From Jejuia sp. UBA6058 (lineage in GTDB: Bacteria > Bacteroidota > Bacteroidia > Flavobacteriales > Flavobacteriaceae): a stretch of DNA of 64,000 nt. Positions 16,266 to 25,238 of this stretch are shown here, one piece after another (the first letter of the stretch is position 1; each line of letters begins with the position of its first letter). The position numbers and the translations under genes were made by a program. Where the stretch lies: positions 291,873-355,872 of the forward strand of contig DIYI01000017.1 of the NCBI GenBank assembly GCA_002428965.1. Direction: 5' to 3'. The notes below the pieces were generated by a model that saw nothing but the letters and a program-made list of their open reading frames with translations, was not told where the DNA came from and searched no databases.

Positions 16266-16411
16266 GTTCCACAAAACATTAAGTTATAATTTTGATATAA
16301 GGCTATTGAATCCACCAATTTCTGAGAAAAATATACTGTTCTATCGGTTGCAAAGGTATTCTTGCATATAACAGTGCATGGTTATAAACACTACGTATCC
16401 ACAAGATTATT

Positions 16412-16419
16412 TAACTTTG
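16412..16419 (+). promoter_or_regulatory. -7 promoter box upstream of mutS2-like gene
   Basis: TAACTTTG matches TAnnTTTG exactly and lies 33 bp before the start codon at 16453. No clear TTG -33 element is visible at the expected distance. Confidence 0.45.
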
Positions 16420-16452
16420 CAATCTTAAAAAAAGCTTTGCTAGAGCAAAAGA

Positions 16453-18621
16453 ATGATACATATTCACGAAAAAACATTACAGGATTTAGAGTTCCAAACC
16501 GTATTAGAGCAAATAAGCGAATTGTGTATTACGCCTTTGGGGAATGCTGCTACATTAAAAATTCTACCTTACAAAAAGAAGGAAGGTTTATTGTTTTCCC
16601 TAAACCTTACTAATGAATATGTATCTTCCTTCTACAACGACAACCGCATACCAAATCATGGGTTCGATACTATCTCGAAAGAAATTCAACTTCTAAATAT
16701 TGAAAACACTTTTTTAGAGGTTCATGGATTGAAAAAAATAGTTTCAATGTCCTTAACCGTGAATACCATCGTTACGTTTTTAAAGAAGTTTGAAGAATAT
16801 TACCCCTCTTTAAACCAATTTGCTTCTCATATTGAGGTTACTAAGGTATTGATTGAACAAGTGGATGCCATTGTAGATCGTTTTGGAGATATAAAAGACA
16901 ATGCCTCAGACGCTCTATACGATTTACGAAAATCCATCAACAAAGTTAAAGGCAAAATTAACCAAAGTTTTGCATCAGCTTTAAACACATACCACAATCT
17001 TGAGTATTTAGACGACATCAGAGAATCTGTGGTGGATAATCGTCGTGTGTTAGCTGTAAAAGCCATGTACCGTCGTAAAGTAAAAGGAGCGATTATGGGA
17101 GGCAGTAAAACGGGAAGCATAGTTTATATTGAACCTGAGACTACTTTACAATACACGCGAGAACTTAACAATTTGGAGTACGAAGAAAAGGAAGAAGTAG
17201 TTCGAATTTTAAAGGAAGTTACTGATTTTATAAGTCCGTTCTTACCTCTTTTGAAGGATTACCAAAAGTTTTTGATTGACATTGACGTAATTTCAGCAAA
17301 GGCAAAATATGCAAAATCTATGAATGCCATTCTGCCTGAAATTTCGGAAGATAAAAGCATGTATTTGCGAGATGCCTACCATCCACTACTCTATTTAAAT
17401 AATTTAGAAAAAAAAGAAAAGACGTTTCCACAAACATTGTCTTTGGATAATGGCAGTAGAATTATCGTGATTTCTGGTCCTAACGCTGGTGGAAAAAGTA
17501 TCACATTAAAAACTGTTGGCTTATTACAAGTGATGTTGCAGAGTGGTATGTTAATACCTGTACACGAACGTAGTAAAGTTTGTTTGTTTGATAGAATTTT
17601 GAGTGATATAGGAGACAATCAATCTATTGAAAATCAACTAAGTACATATAGTTACCGTTTAAAGCAGATGAACTATTTTTTAAGGAAATGTAATAAGAAC
17701 ACTCTTTTTTTAATTGATGAATTTGGTACAGGAAGTGATCCCGAATTAGGCGGCGCTTTAGCAGAAACCTTTTTGGAAGAGTTTTATCATCGTGAGGCTT
17801 TCGGCATTATAACGACACATTATTCTAACCTAAAGATTTTAGCCACCGAATTGCCACATATGGTAAATGCCAATATGTTATTCAACGAACGTTCCTTAGA
17901 GCCAATGTTTAAACTCGTAGTGGGGCAAGCAGGTAGTAGTTTTACATTTGAAGTGGCACAGAAAAATGGAATTCCCTATTCTTTAATCAATCGTGCTAAA
18001 AAGAAGATTGAGCGCAGTAAAGTACGCTTTGATGCTACCATTGCCAAACTACAAAAAGAACGTTCTAGACTTGAAAAAACAGGACAATCCTTGAAAGCTA
18101 ACGAACGCAAAAAGGAAGAAGAAGCGGATAAGCTAGAGGAAATCAACGCAAAAATTCAGAAGAAATTAGAAAGTTATCAAGAATTGTATGATAGCAATCA
18201 ACGGCTGATCTATTTAGGTCAAAAAGTAAACGATATTGCGGAAAAGTACTTTGACAATAAAAAGAAACGTGAATTGATGGCAGAATTATTCAAATTGGTT
18301 CAAATTGAAAACTCCAAACGTAAAAAGATTTCCGCTAAACAAAAGCGCGCCCAAAAAGCAAAAGAACAACAGGTAAAACAAGAAGCTGAGAAAAAGGTGG
18401 AAGTCATCCGTAAAAAGAAAAAAGCTGCAAAACAAAAAGAACTAGAAAAACCGGCACCGCCAAAACCTGTTCTAAAAGTCGGTGATCGTGTACGCATGCA
18501 TGATGGTAGAGCTGTTGGTAGTATTGATAGCATAGAGAAAAATAAAGCGAACGTAAACTATGGTATGTTTACTACTAATGTGGCTTTAGATTTATTAGAA
18601 CTTGTCGAAGCGAAGAAGTAG
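16453..18621 (+). CDS. MutS2-like ATPase lacking the Smr nuclease domain
   Basis: 722 residues. The N-terminal part begins IHEKTLQDLEFQTVLEQISE, as MutS2 does. The ATPase has Walker A ISGPNAGGKSIT (about 340-351), FDRILSDIGDNQSIENQLST, Walker B LFLIDEFGTGSDPELGGAL and the ITTHYSNLK switch. A long K/E-rich coiled region (about 520-670) and a KOW-like C-terminus (VGDRVRMHDGRAVGSIDSI) follow. The Smr endonuclease domain with its LDLRG motif, present in MutS2 of Bacillus or Thermus, is absent: the frame ends right after the KOW-like part. MutS2 has been linked to recombination suppression and to rescue of collided ribosomes. Without Smr it could sense but not cut. Confidence 0.9.
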   Translation: MIHIHEKTLQDLEFQTVLEQISELCITPLGNAATLKILPYKKKEGLLFSLNLTNEYVSSFYNDNRIPNHGFDTISKEIQLLNIENTFLEVHGLKKIVSMSLTVNTIVTFLKKFEEYYPSLNQFASHIEVTKVLIEQVDAIVDRFGDIKDNASDALYDLRKSINKVKGKINQSFASALNTYHNLEYLDDIRESVVDNRRVLAVKAMYRRKVKGAIMGGSKTGSIVYIEPETTLQYTRELNNLEYEEKEEVVRILKEVTDFISPFLPLLKDYQKFLIDIDVISAKAKYAKSMNAILPEISEDKSMYLRDAYHPLLYLNNLEKKEKTFPQTLSLDNGSRIIVISGPNAGGKSITLKTVGLLQVMLQSGMLIPVHERSKVCLFDRILSDIGDNQSIENQLSTYSYRLKQMNYFLRKCNKNTLFLIDEFGTGSDPELGGALAETFLEEFYHREAFGIITTHYSNLKILATELPHMVNANMLFNERSLEPMFKLVVGQAGSSFTFEVAQKNGIPYSLINRAKKKIERSKVRFDATIAKLQKERSRLEKTGQSLKANERKKEEEADKLEEINAKIQKKLESYQELYDSNQRLIYLGQKVNDIAEKYFDNKKKRELMAELFKLVQIENSKRKKISAKQKRAQKAKEQQVKQEAEKKVEVIRKKKKAAKQKELEKPAPPKPVLKVGDRVRMHDGRAVGSIDSIEKNKANVNYGMFTTNVALDLLELVEAKK

Positions 18622-18902
18622 TCTTTTTTAAATCTAAATTTTAAAATTTAACTTCCTTTCAAGCAAATTTAAACATCTGTTTTGGTGGACAAAAAGGGGA
18701 CATTACTCGTATTGACAACAACCACTTCCACAGGACACTCGAAACAAAAACTCAACACAACTTACTGTTTTTGAGTAATTTACACTTATCTCTATCTCAA
18801 ATTCAAATGGACAAACCAAAGACTTTGTATCATTTCAAAATTTCAGTGGAGTAAAATCAAAGGCTTTAATTGGTAATTTAGCAAAAGCCAATTCATACAA
18901 AA

Positions 18903-20801
18903 ATGAAAACCCAAAATTTAATTTCTGTTTTACTATTGTTCTTTGTAATATCTTTTGGATTTTCTCAGAACACTAAAATAATTGATAGCTTACAGCAAGA
19001 ATTATCTAAAAGAAAAGAGGACGACTCTGTTAAAGTGATGATTTTAACGCGTCTGCATGAAAAATTAATGTTTTCGAAACCCGAAGAAGCCAAATTATAT
19101 GCTGAAAAAGGTTTTAAAATTTCGCAAAAAATAGGTTACACCAGAGGAATTGCAATAGGTTACATGCATCGAGCCGATTATTTTGCAAATAGATCTGAAA
19201 ATGATAGCGCCTTGTTTTACTACAATAGAGCAAAGAATGTATTTAAAGAAGCAAATAGTATGCGCGGGCTTATTTTTGTTAATCATTCTTTATCATCAAT
19301 TGAAAGTTCTAATGGTAATTTGGATAACGCTATTGCTATTACCAAAGAAAATATTGAACTTATTAAAACACATGAAAAAGAAGGAGATGCCAAAACCAAA
19401 TTTTTAGGAGCTCAGTATGTTTCTTTGGCAGGTATTTATGTTGAAAAGGCTAATTATAAAACAGCCTTAATCTACGCCCTTCAAGGATTAGAATGCTTCG
19501 AGAAGATCAACCATGAAACTCGAAAAGCGGATGCTTTGAAAATGATTGGTGACATTGAAAGTGGCTTGGAAAACCATCAATCTTCAATACAATACTTTAA
19601 AGACGCCTTAGAAATCTATAAGCGTTTCGAAGAAACGTTTTATGTTGCATACACTCAAAACTCTATGGGCATTTCATATCAAAATTTAAATGATTACAAA
19701 TCCGCTGAAACTTATTTCAATCTTGCTGTTGAAAATGCTAAAAAGGTAGAAGATAATTTAGGAACTACAAATGCACTACATAACCTTGGAGAAATTAAAC
19801 GTCTACAAGGAAAACTTAATGAAGCAAAACCTATTTTAAGTGAGGCCAAAGCTATTGCAGAAAAAGAAAATTTAAAACTAGGGATGGTAAATAGTTTAGA
19901 AAGCCTTTCAAAAATTGATTTTCAAAATAAAAATTTCAATTCTGCGCTAAACAGTAATTCTGAAGCTATTGAAATTGCAAAATCTTTAGGAGCAATGTCC
20001 CACCTCGCCTCTTTATATAAAAATCGTTCCTCCTTTTTAGAAGGGCTCAATAAAAACAATGATGCCTTGGAGTTTTTGAAATTGTACCAAACTATTAATG
20101 ACAGTCTATTCACAACAAAAAAGTCGCAACAAATAGAAGAACTAAGGGCTATTTATGAATCGGAGCAAAAAGAAGCTGAAATTACGTTGCAGAAAAAAGA
20201 AATTGAGACTCTAAACACCCAAACTGAAAATGACAAGTTAACTAAAACACTTTACGGTATAGGAATGTTCTCATTTCTTGTTATTGCTGGCTTAATCTAT
20301 TTTAGTTTTAGGCAACGTATCAAGAAAAACAAAATAGAAAGAGAAAAGCAGGAAGCAATATACAAGCAGGAAATTGAATTCAAGAAGAAGGAATTGGCAA
20401 GCCAAACACTGCATTTGGTACAAAAAAATACGTTCATACAAGAATTAAAAGATAATCTAGAAAAGATAAAACGATCTCCAGAACTATTTAAAGTAGAATT
20501 TAGACGCATTGTTATGCTCTTGAAAAAAGAAAGTGCAGAAGATAAAGATTGGGAGGTATTCAAATCTTATTTTACTGAAGTACATAACAACTTCGATAAT
20601 AAAATAAAGGAAATTTATCCAGATATTTCTGAAAAAGAAATGCGTTTAGCTTCGTTTTTAAGAATGAATTTGGCAACTAAAGAGATAGCTTCAATGCTAA
20701 ATGTATTACCAGAAAGTGTCTTAAAAAGTAAATATAGATTAAAAAAGAAATTAAATCTTGATAAGGAAACTGACCTCAACCAATTTTTAAGTGACTTGTA
20801 A
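18903..20801 (+). CDS. TPR sensor-regulator with membrane helix and C-terminal HTH
   Basis: 632 residues. A signal peptide (MKTQNLISVLLLFFVISFGF) leads into a periplasmic tetratricopeptide array (about 35-395, for example FYVAYTQNSMGISYQNLNDY). Then come a coiled coil, one membrane helix (about 451-471, GIGMFSFLVIAGLIYFSF), a cytoplasmic coiled coil and a C-terminal helix-turn-helix (MRLASFLRMNLATKEIASML followed by NVLPESVLKSKYRLKKKL). This is the one-protein membrane regulator layout common in Bacteroidetes, where TPR binding on the outside is coupled to DNA binding inside. The target is unknown. The 281 bp upstream show no gene or clear promoter. Confidence 0.85.
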   Translation: MKTQNLISVLLLFFVISFGFSQNTKIIDSLQQELSKRKEDDSVKVMILTRLHEKLMFSKPEEAKLYAEKGFKISQKIGYTRGIAIGYMHRADYFANRSENDSALFYYNRAKNVFKEANSMRGLIFVNHSLSSIESSNGNLDNAIAITKENIELIKTHEKEGDAKTKFLGAQYVSLAGIYVEKANYKTALIYALQGLECFEKINHETRKADALKMIGDIESGLENHQSSIQYFKDALEIYKRFEETFYVAYTQNSMGISYQNLNDYKSAETYFNLAVENAKKVEDNLGTTNALHNLGEIKRLQGKLNEAKPILSEAKAIAEKENLKLGMVNSLESLSKIDFQNKNFNSALNSNSEAIEIAKSLGAMSHLASLYKNRSSFLEGLNKNNDALEFLKLYQTINDSLFTTKKSQQIEELRAIYESEQKEAEITLQKKEIETLNTQTENDKLTKTLYGIGMFSFLVIAGLIYFSFRQRIKKNKIEREKQEAIYKQEIEFKKKELASQTLHLVQKNTFIQELKDNLEKIKRSPELFKVEFRRIVMLLKKESAEDKDWEVFKSYFTEVHNNFDNKIKEIYPDISEKEMRLASFLRMNLATKEIASMLNVLPESVLKSKYRLKKKLNLDKETDLNQFLSDL

Positions 20802-20816
20802 AGGGCGTATCTTTGC

Positions 20817-20890
20817 ACTGTCATTGCGAGACTTTAGTCGTGGCAATCTATAATACAGACTACCTCGTCATTTCTCTCCTCGTAGTGATG
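20817..20890. repeat. GTCATTGCGAG / GTCATTTCTC repeat fragment
   Basis: GTCATTGCGAGACTTTAGTC followed by GTGGCAATCT, then CTCGTCATTTCTCTCCTCGT. This resembles the widespread short repeat type GTCATTGCGAGGAACGAAGCAATCT (recalled, not searched). It fills the gap between the TPR regulator and the DCC gene. Confidence 0.55.
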
Positions 20891-20897
20891 AAAAGCT

Positions 20898-21314
20898 ATG
20901 ATAGATATTCCAAAAGATAAAAAATTGATTCTTTTTGATGGTGTATGTAACCTTTGTAATTCTTCGGTGCAATTCGTAATAAAGCACGATAAGAAAAACC
21001 GTTTTATGTTTACAGCACTCCAAAGCGAGATAGGTAAAAAAATTATTGAGCATTTTAATATTGATACTAATAAAGTAGACTCAATACTCCTCTACACACC
21101 AGCTAAAGGTATCGTTGCAAAAAGTACTGCAGCCCTAGAAGTGGCTTCAAAACTTGGATTTCCAACTAATGCATTAAGTTTATTTTTAATTATTCCAACG
21201 TTTATTCGAAATTGGTTTTATGATTTTATAGCAAAAAACCGCTACAAGTGGTATGGTAAAAAAGATGCTTGTATGATTCCAACACCTGAATTAAGGAGCA
21301 AGTTTTTGGAGTAA
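20898..21314 (+). CDS. Thiol-disulfide oxidoreductase DCC family protein (DUF393)
   Basis: 138 residues. The family name motif DxxCxxC is present as FDGVCNLCNSSVQFVIKHD near the N-terminus, followed by FTALQSEIGKKI, DSILLYTP and a C-terminal membrane-associated helix region (LSLFLIIPTFIRNWFYDFIA) ending NRYKWYGKKDAC. The fold is thioredoxin-like but the redox role is mostly predicted. The start codon lies directly after the repeat at 20817-20890. Confidence 0.9.
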   Translation: MIDIPKDKKLILFDGVCNLCNSSVQFVIKHDKKNRFMFTALQSEIGKKIIEHFNIDTNKVDSILLYTPAKGIVAKSTAALEVASKLGFPTNALSLFLIIPTFIRNWFYDFIAKNRYKWYGKKDACMIPTPELRSKFLE

Positions 21315-21422
21315 ACTAATTCAAATTGACATTTCACTTGCACTTTAAATAGTGTAACTCATTCATGATTTCATAGTATTAAGTTGATAGATAGCTTTAT
21401 CTCAAACTTTAAATAACTGGCC

Positions 21423-23531
21423 ATGAAACATTTACCCTATTTATTCATTTTTATTTCCGCACTTAGTTTTGCTAATCCAACTCAACCAACAAAATCATCA
21501 GTTAAAGCTGTTACTGTGTTTGTTGATGGTGCTCAGGTTACTAGAACTGCAAATATTAACCTACTATCGGGAACCACTGAATTTTCTTTTACCAAACTTT
21601 CACCACATATTAATGAAAATAGTATTTCTATTTCGGGGCTTGATGGAGCCTCAATTTTATCAATAAACTATGCTATCAATCATATTTCAAAACTAGACAA
21701 ATCAGAAAAGGTAGAACAACTCCAAGAAGAAATAGAAATGCTTAATGACGCTATTAAACTTGAAGAGAATACTATGGAAGGTTACATGCAAGAAATAAAA
21801 ATTATTGAAGAAAACCGAAAACTAGGAAATGAAAACCAAGTGGTAAGTTTAGACAAACTAAAACAATTTGCAGCCTATTACAGAGAGCGTGTCACAGAGT
21901 TGAATACATTAATATCTAAATCTTTAAAAAAGAATAGAAACTATAAAAAGAACATTACAGATATAAAAAGACAACTATCGGAACTTAATGTTGATGATAA
22001 AATACAAACGGGAGAGATTAAAGTGAAATTAACATCAACTTCCAAAAAACAACTTAACCTAGTCATTAAATACAACGTGTCCAATGCTGGTTGGTTTCCA
22101 ATTTATGATTTAAAGGCTAAAGACATTAACAAACCTTTAGAATTAAACTATAAGGCACACGTATATCAAACTACTGGCGTAAATTGGGATAACATAAAAT
22201 TGACTCTTTCTACTAACGATCCTAATATCAATAACACAAAACCAGAAATGAATTCAAAGTATTTAAACTTTGTAAGCAGATATAGCAATTACAAATCCGA
22301 ATCCTCAACGAAACGCTATGATTTTAAATTCAACCCTTTTGTTAAAACTATAAGCGGAATTATTACCGATGAATCTGGTATCCCATTACCAGGTGCAAAT
22401 ATTATAGTAAAAGGCACAACAAATGGTGCAGTTTCAGATTTTGATGGGAAATATACCTTAAAGGTAAATGGTGGTGAATCACTTGATATTTCATTTTTAG
22501 GCTTTACGACAGCCACAATTCCAATTCACTCTAGTGTCATTAATGTAAGTCTTCAGGAGGATCTTGCAATGCTAGATGAGGTTGTTGTGGTTGGTTATGG
22601 CACAAGTAATGTTGATGATAATTTACTAACTGGTTCAGTTGCTGGAGTTAGTACTCAATCTACATATTTACCCTCAACTTCGAATATAAAAATAAAAGGC
22701 TACGGTACTTTTAAATCTAAAGGCACTCCATTATTTGTTATTGATGGCAAGATAGTTTCTGAACACGTTTTCAAACAGCTTGATGAAGCCACAATAGATA
22801 AAGTGGATGTTTTAAAAGATACTAATGCAACTAGTATTTATGGAAGTAGAGCATCAAACGGAGTAATTCTTATAACAACAAAAAAAGGAAATTATACTTC
22901 AAATGGCGACATTATTTCAGAAGGAATCACCAATACTAATTTCGAAATTCAAAAATTATCCACTATTGTTTCAGATGGAGATATTACAGTTATTGAAATT
23001 GATAATTTTAAGTTGCCAGCTACTTTTTCTTACTTCACCGCACCTGTAATTAACGAGAATGTTTTCCTAACTGCTAAAATTGGCAATTGGCAAAAACTAA
23101 ACCTATTACCTGGAGAAGCTAATATTTATTTTGAAGACAGCTATTCAGGCGTTACGAGCATAAATCCTTATGCTCTATCAGATAGTTTAACAGTATCTTT
23201 AGGTATTGATCCTAATGTTGTTGTTACCAGAAAACCAACCAATAATTTTAAAAAGACCAACTTTACTGGCAGTAACAGAATTCTTGAAAAAGCATATACC
23301 ATTGAAGTAAAGAACAATAAAAATACTGCTATAGATGTACAAGTAGTAGATAGAATTCCTGTAAGCCAAAATAAAGACATAAAAGTTGATGATATCAATT
23401 ATGGGAACTCAAACTATGATCCTAAAAAAGGTATTATGAAATGGAACGCAGCTATTAACCCCAAAAATACTAAAACTTATAAATTTGGTTATACGGTTAA
23501 GTATCCTAGGTATCGGAAGATTAATTTGTAG
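21423..23531 (+). CDS. MuiA/DUF4139 protein with inserted SusC-like CarboxypepD_reg and plug domains
   Basis: 702 residues with signal peptide (MKHLPYLFIFISALSFA). Residues about 28-130 are the DUF4140 N-terminal domain (VKAVTVFVDGAQVTRTANI) with a following coiled coil. About 185-295 is the first half of DUF4139 (NAGWFPIYDLKAKDINKPLE). Residues about 308-375 are then a carboxypeptidase-D-like regulatory domain (SGIITDESGIPLPGANIIVK). About 380-490 is a TonB-dependent receptor plug of SusC type (LDEVVVVGYGTSN, PLFVIDGKIV, ATSIYGSRASNGVILITTKK). After it DUF4139 resumes to the end (LPATFSYFTAPVINENVFLT). No receptor barrel follows. The frame is continuous, so this is a genuine multi-domain arrangement; the function is unknown. 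Confidence 0.9.
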   Translation: MKHLPYLFIFISALSFANPTQPTKSSVKAVTVFVDGAQVTRTANINLLSGTTEFSFTKLSPHINENSISISGLDGASILSINYAINHISKLDKSEKVEQLQEEIEMLNDAIKLEENTMEGYMQEIKIIEENRKLGNENQVVSLDKLKQFAAYYRERVTELNTLISKSLKKNRNYKKNITDIKRQLSELNVDDKIQTGEIKVKLTSTSKKQLNLVIKYNVSNAGWFPIYDLKAKDINKPLELNYKAHVYQTTGVNWDNIKLTLSTNDPNINNTKPEMNSKYLNFVSRYSNYKSESSTKRYDFKFNPFVKTISGIITDESGIPLPGANIIVKGTTNGAVSDFDGKYTLKVNGGESLDISFLGFTTATIPIHSSVINVSLQEDLAMLDEVVVVGYGTSNVDDNLLTGSVAGVSTQSTYLPSTSNIKIKGYGTFKSKGTPLFVIDGKIVSEHVFKQLDEATIDKVDVLKDTNATSIYGSRASNGVILITTKKGNYTSNGDIISEGITNTNFEIQKLSTIVSDGDITVIEIDNFKLPATFSYFTAPVINENVFLTAKIGNWQKLNLLPGEANIYFEDSYSGVTSINPYALSDSLTVSLGIDPNVVVTRKPTNNFKKTNFTGSNRILEKAYTIEVKNNKNTAIDVQVVDRIPVSQNKDIKVDDINYGNSNYDPKKGIMKWNAAINPKNTKTYKFGYTVKYPRYRKINL

Positions 23532-23596
23532 GTCTATGCAGATTCTTGTGACATTTAGATACTTTTAAATTCATTTTTAGTAAGTTAGACACTCAA

Positions 23597-23630
23597 ACCC
23601 TTTTATTAGCTTATAAATCAATAAAAGGGT
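23597..23630. terminator. Hairpin between MuiA-type gene and DUF418 gene
   Basis: An 11-bp perfect stem ACCCTTTTATT (23597-23607) / AATAAAAGGGT (23620-23630) with a 12-nt loop. No T-run follows, so it could be a weak terminator for the gene ending at 23531 or a structure in the leader of the gene starting at 23651. Confidence 0.5.
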
Positions 23631-23650
23631 ATTCCAACCAAGAAATTTTT

Positions 23651-24901
23651 ATGAGTTCTACTCCAGTACAACCAAAACCCATCACCCAATCTAACCGCAT
23701 TTTATACCTCGATATTTTAAGAGGATTAGCCATTTTCTTTATTTTCAGTGCCAACATTGTCTATTTTTCTGGATATTTTGATTTCCCTAGAGATAGTCGC
23801 GTAGGGTCTCTGTTTTTTCCAATTGATGATATTTTTGAATTCGCTATGTATACATTAGTGGATGGTAAATTCTATTCTATTTTCTCTTTATTATTTGGAA
23901 TTGGATGCGCTATACAAAGTCATAACCTTAAAAAATACAATAAACCATTTCTTCCATTTTTTAGAAAAAGAATGTTTTGGCTAGTGATAATTGGACTTAT
24001 TCATTTAGGATTATTTTGGTTGGGAGATATACTGACACTTTATGCATTATTGGGCTTTGCGCTGTTATGGTTTGTTAATTTAAATAACAAGTACTTATTA
24101 AAATATGCTGTAATCTTAATATTACTCCCTATTTTAAACTGGTTTGTTATAAGTGTCTTAGGGTACAATTACCCTTCTTATTTTTTTGATTTGAATGCCC
24201 AGTACAACAAGAGTATGAATATTCCAATTTCTGATTGGGGTGATATAGCAATGACCAATTTTACAGCTTATTTGCAAAATGAAAGCCTTTTAGATTTTTT
24301 TAAAACTAATATTGGCAACACTATGATTCGTTTAGCTTTTATTTTAGAAGAAGGGAGGCCTTTTAAAGTGCTTGGTATATTTTTAATAGGACTTTGGTCT
24401 GGAAGAAAAATATTAAACGATAGCCTATTAGAAAACACTAACTTATTAAAAAAAATAGCCGTTTGGGGGATTTCCATTGGTTTACCTATTAGTATCGCAA
24501 GAACAGCTATCACATTTTTTGGAGGTTACGATACCTTTTGGAGTTTCTTGAAAACAATAAGTTATGCCTTTGGAACAGTACCTTTAGCAATAGGATATGC
24601 AGCTTCTATTGCCTTAATCTATAAAAAAAGAAGTGAACTATTTAACTGGCTTGCGCCCATAGGCAAAATGGCGCTTACCAATTACCTGTTACAAACATTT
24701 TCAGCAATTTTAATTTTTTATGGTATTGGTTTTGGGCTCAATGGCAAATTTGGATACACTTTAATTATTTGTATTGCTTTAAGCGTTTTTGCGCTACAAG
24801 TTATTTTTAGTACTTGGTGGCTAAAGCGGTATAAATTTGGCCCTATGGAATGGATTTGGAGACAGCTTACTTATGGCAAAGTAATTCAGAATAGAAAATA
24901 A
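23651..24901 (+). CDS. DUF418 domain-containing membrane protein (YeiB family)
   Basis: 416 residues, about ten hydrophobic segments. The beginning RILYLDILRGLAIFFIFSAN is the YeiB/DUF418 signature. The C-terminal DUF418 domain includes WLAPIGKMALTNYLLQTFSA and ends WWLKRYKFGPMEWIWRQLTY, also typical. Members are inner-membrane proteins distantly related to acyltransferase-3 proteins; the substrate is unknown. A 63-codon gene follows 11 bp downstream. Confidence 0.9.
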   Translation: MSSTPVQPKPITQSNRILYLDILRGLAIFFIFSANIVYFSGYFDFPRDSRVGSLFFPIDDIFEFAMYTLVDGKFYSIFSLLFGIGCAIQSHNLKKYNKPFLPFFRKRMFWLVIIGLIHLGLFWLGDILTLYALLGFALLWFVNLNNKYLLKYAVILILLPILNWFVISVLGYNYPSYFFDLNAQYNKSMNIPISDWGDIAMTNFTAYLQNESLLDFFKTNIGNTMIRLAFILEEGRPFKVLGIFLIGLWSGRKILNDSLLENTNLLKKIAVWGISIGLPISIARTAITFFGGYDTFWSFLKTISYAFGTVPLAIGYAASIALIYKKRSELFNWLAPIGKMALTNYLLQTFSAILIFYGIGFGLNGKFGYTLIICIALSVFALQVIFSTWWLKRYKFGPMEWIWRQLTYGKVIQNRK

Positions 24902-24912
24902 TCTTTTGATTA

Positions 24913-25104
24913 ATGGAATCAAAGAACTTGATTTTAAACTTCTTTAAAAAACTGGATAAATGGTTTAAGGATATCATATTAGATGATGTGGACAAACCGC
25001 ATGATGGTCCACTGCCATATCATAAAGGTTTTGGTATAAAGAAGGATCCTGTTACACGGATCGAAAATCGATTTAATGAACAGAAAAAGCAGAACAGAGG
25101 TTAG
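24913..25104 (+). CDS. Small soluble protein, 63 aa, downstream of DUF418 gene
   Basis: Begins MESKNLILNFFKKLDKWFKD and ends RFNEQKKQNRG. The N-terminal half could be an amphipathic helix. The middle part DKPHDGPLPYHKGFGIKKDP is Pro/Gly-rich and looks selected rather than random. I recognise no family. The 11-bp spacing to the DUF418 gene argues for co-transcription. Confidence 0.55.
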   Translation: MESKNLILNFFKKLDKWFKDIILDDVDKPHDGPLPYHKGFGIKKDPVTRIENRFNEQKKQNRG

Positions 25105-25149
25105 AATTACTTCAAACTTCTCAAAATAGAACTAAACGTACTATGTAAT

Positions 25150-25217
25150 GTCATGTAATGCTCGATTGAGACATCTCATTGTTTAAACTAGCGCGATTTC
25201 TCCTATCGACGAAATGA
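25150..25217. repeat. Short palindromic repeat fragment
   Basis: GTCATGTAATGCTCGATTGA followed later by GCGATTTCTCCTATCGACG and AAATGAC. The latter half resembles the GTCATTTCGACGnAGGAGAAATC element recalled from flavobacterial genomes, on the minus strand. It fills the convergent gap 25105-25238; no terminator hairpin with T-run was found. Confidence 0.45.
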
Positions 25218-25238
25218 CTAAATACTCTTTATTTCAGA

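Noticed and set aside
16362..16613. Plus-strand frame overlapping the mutS2-like start
   Set aside because: It overlaps the real start in another frame, has no recognisable content and would cover the promoter box.
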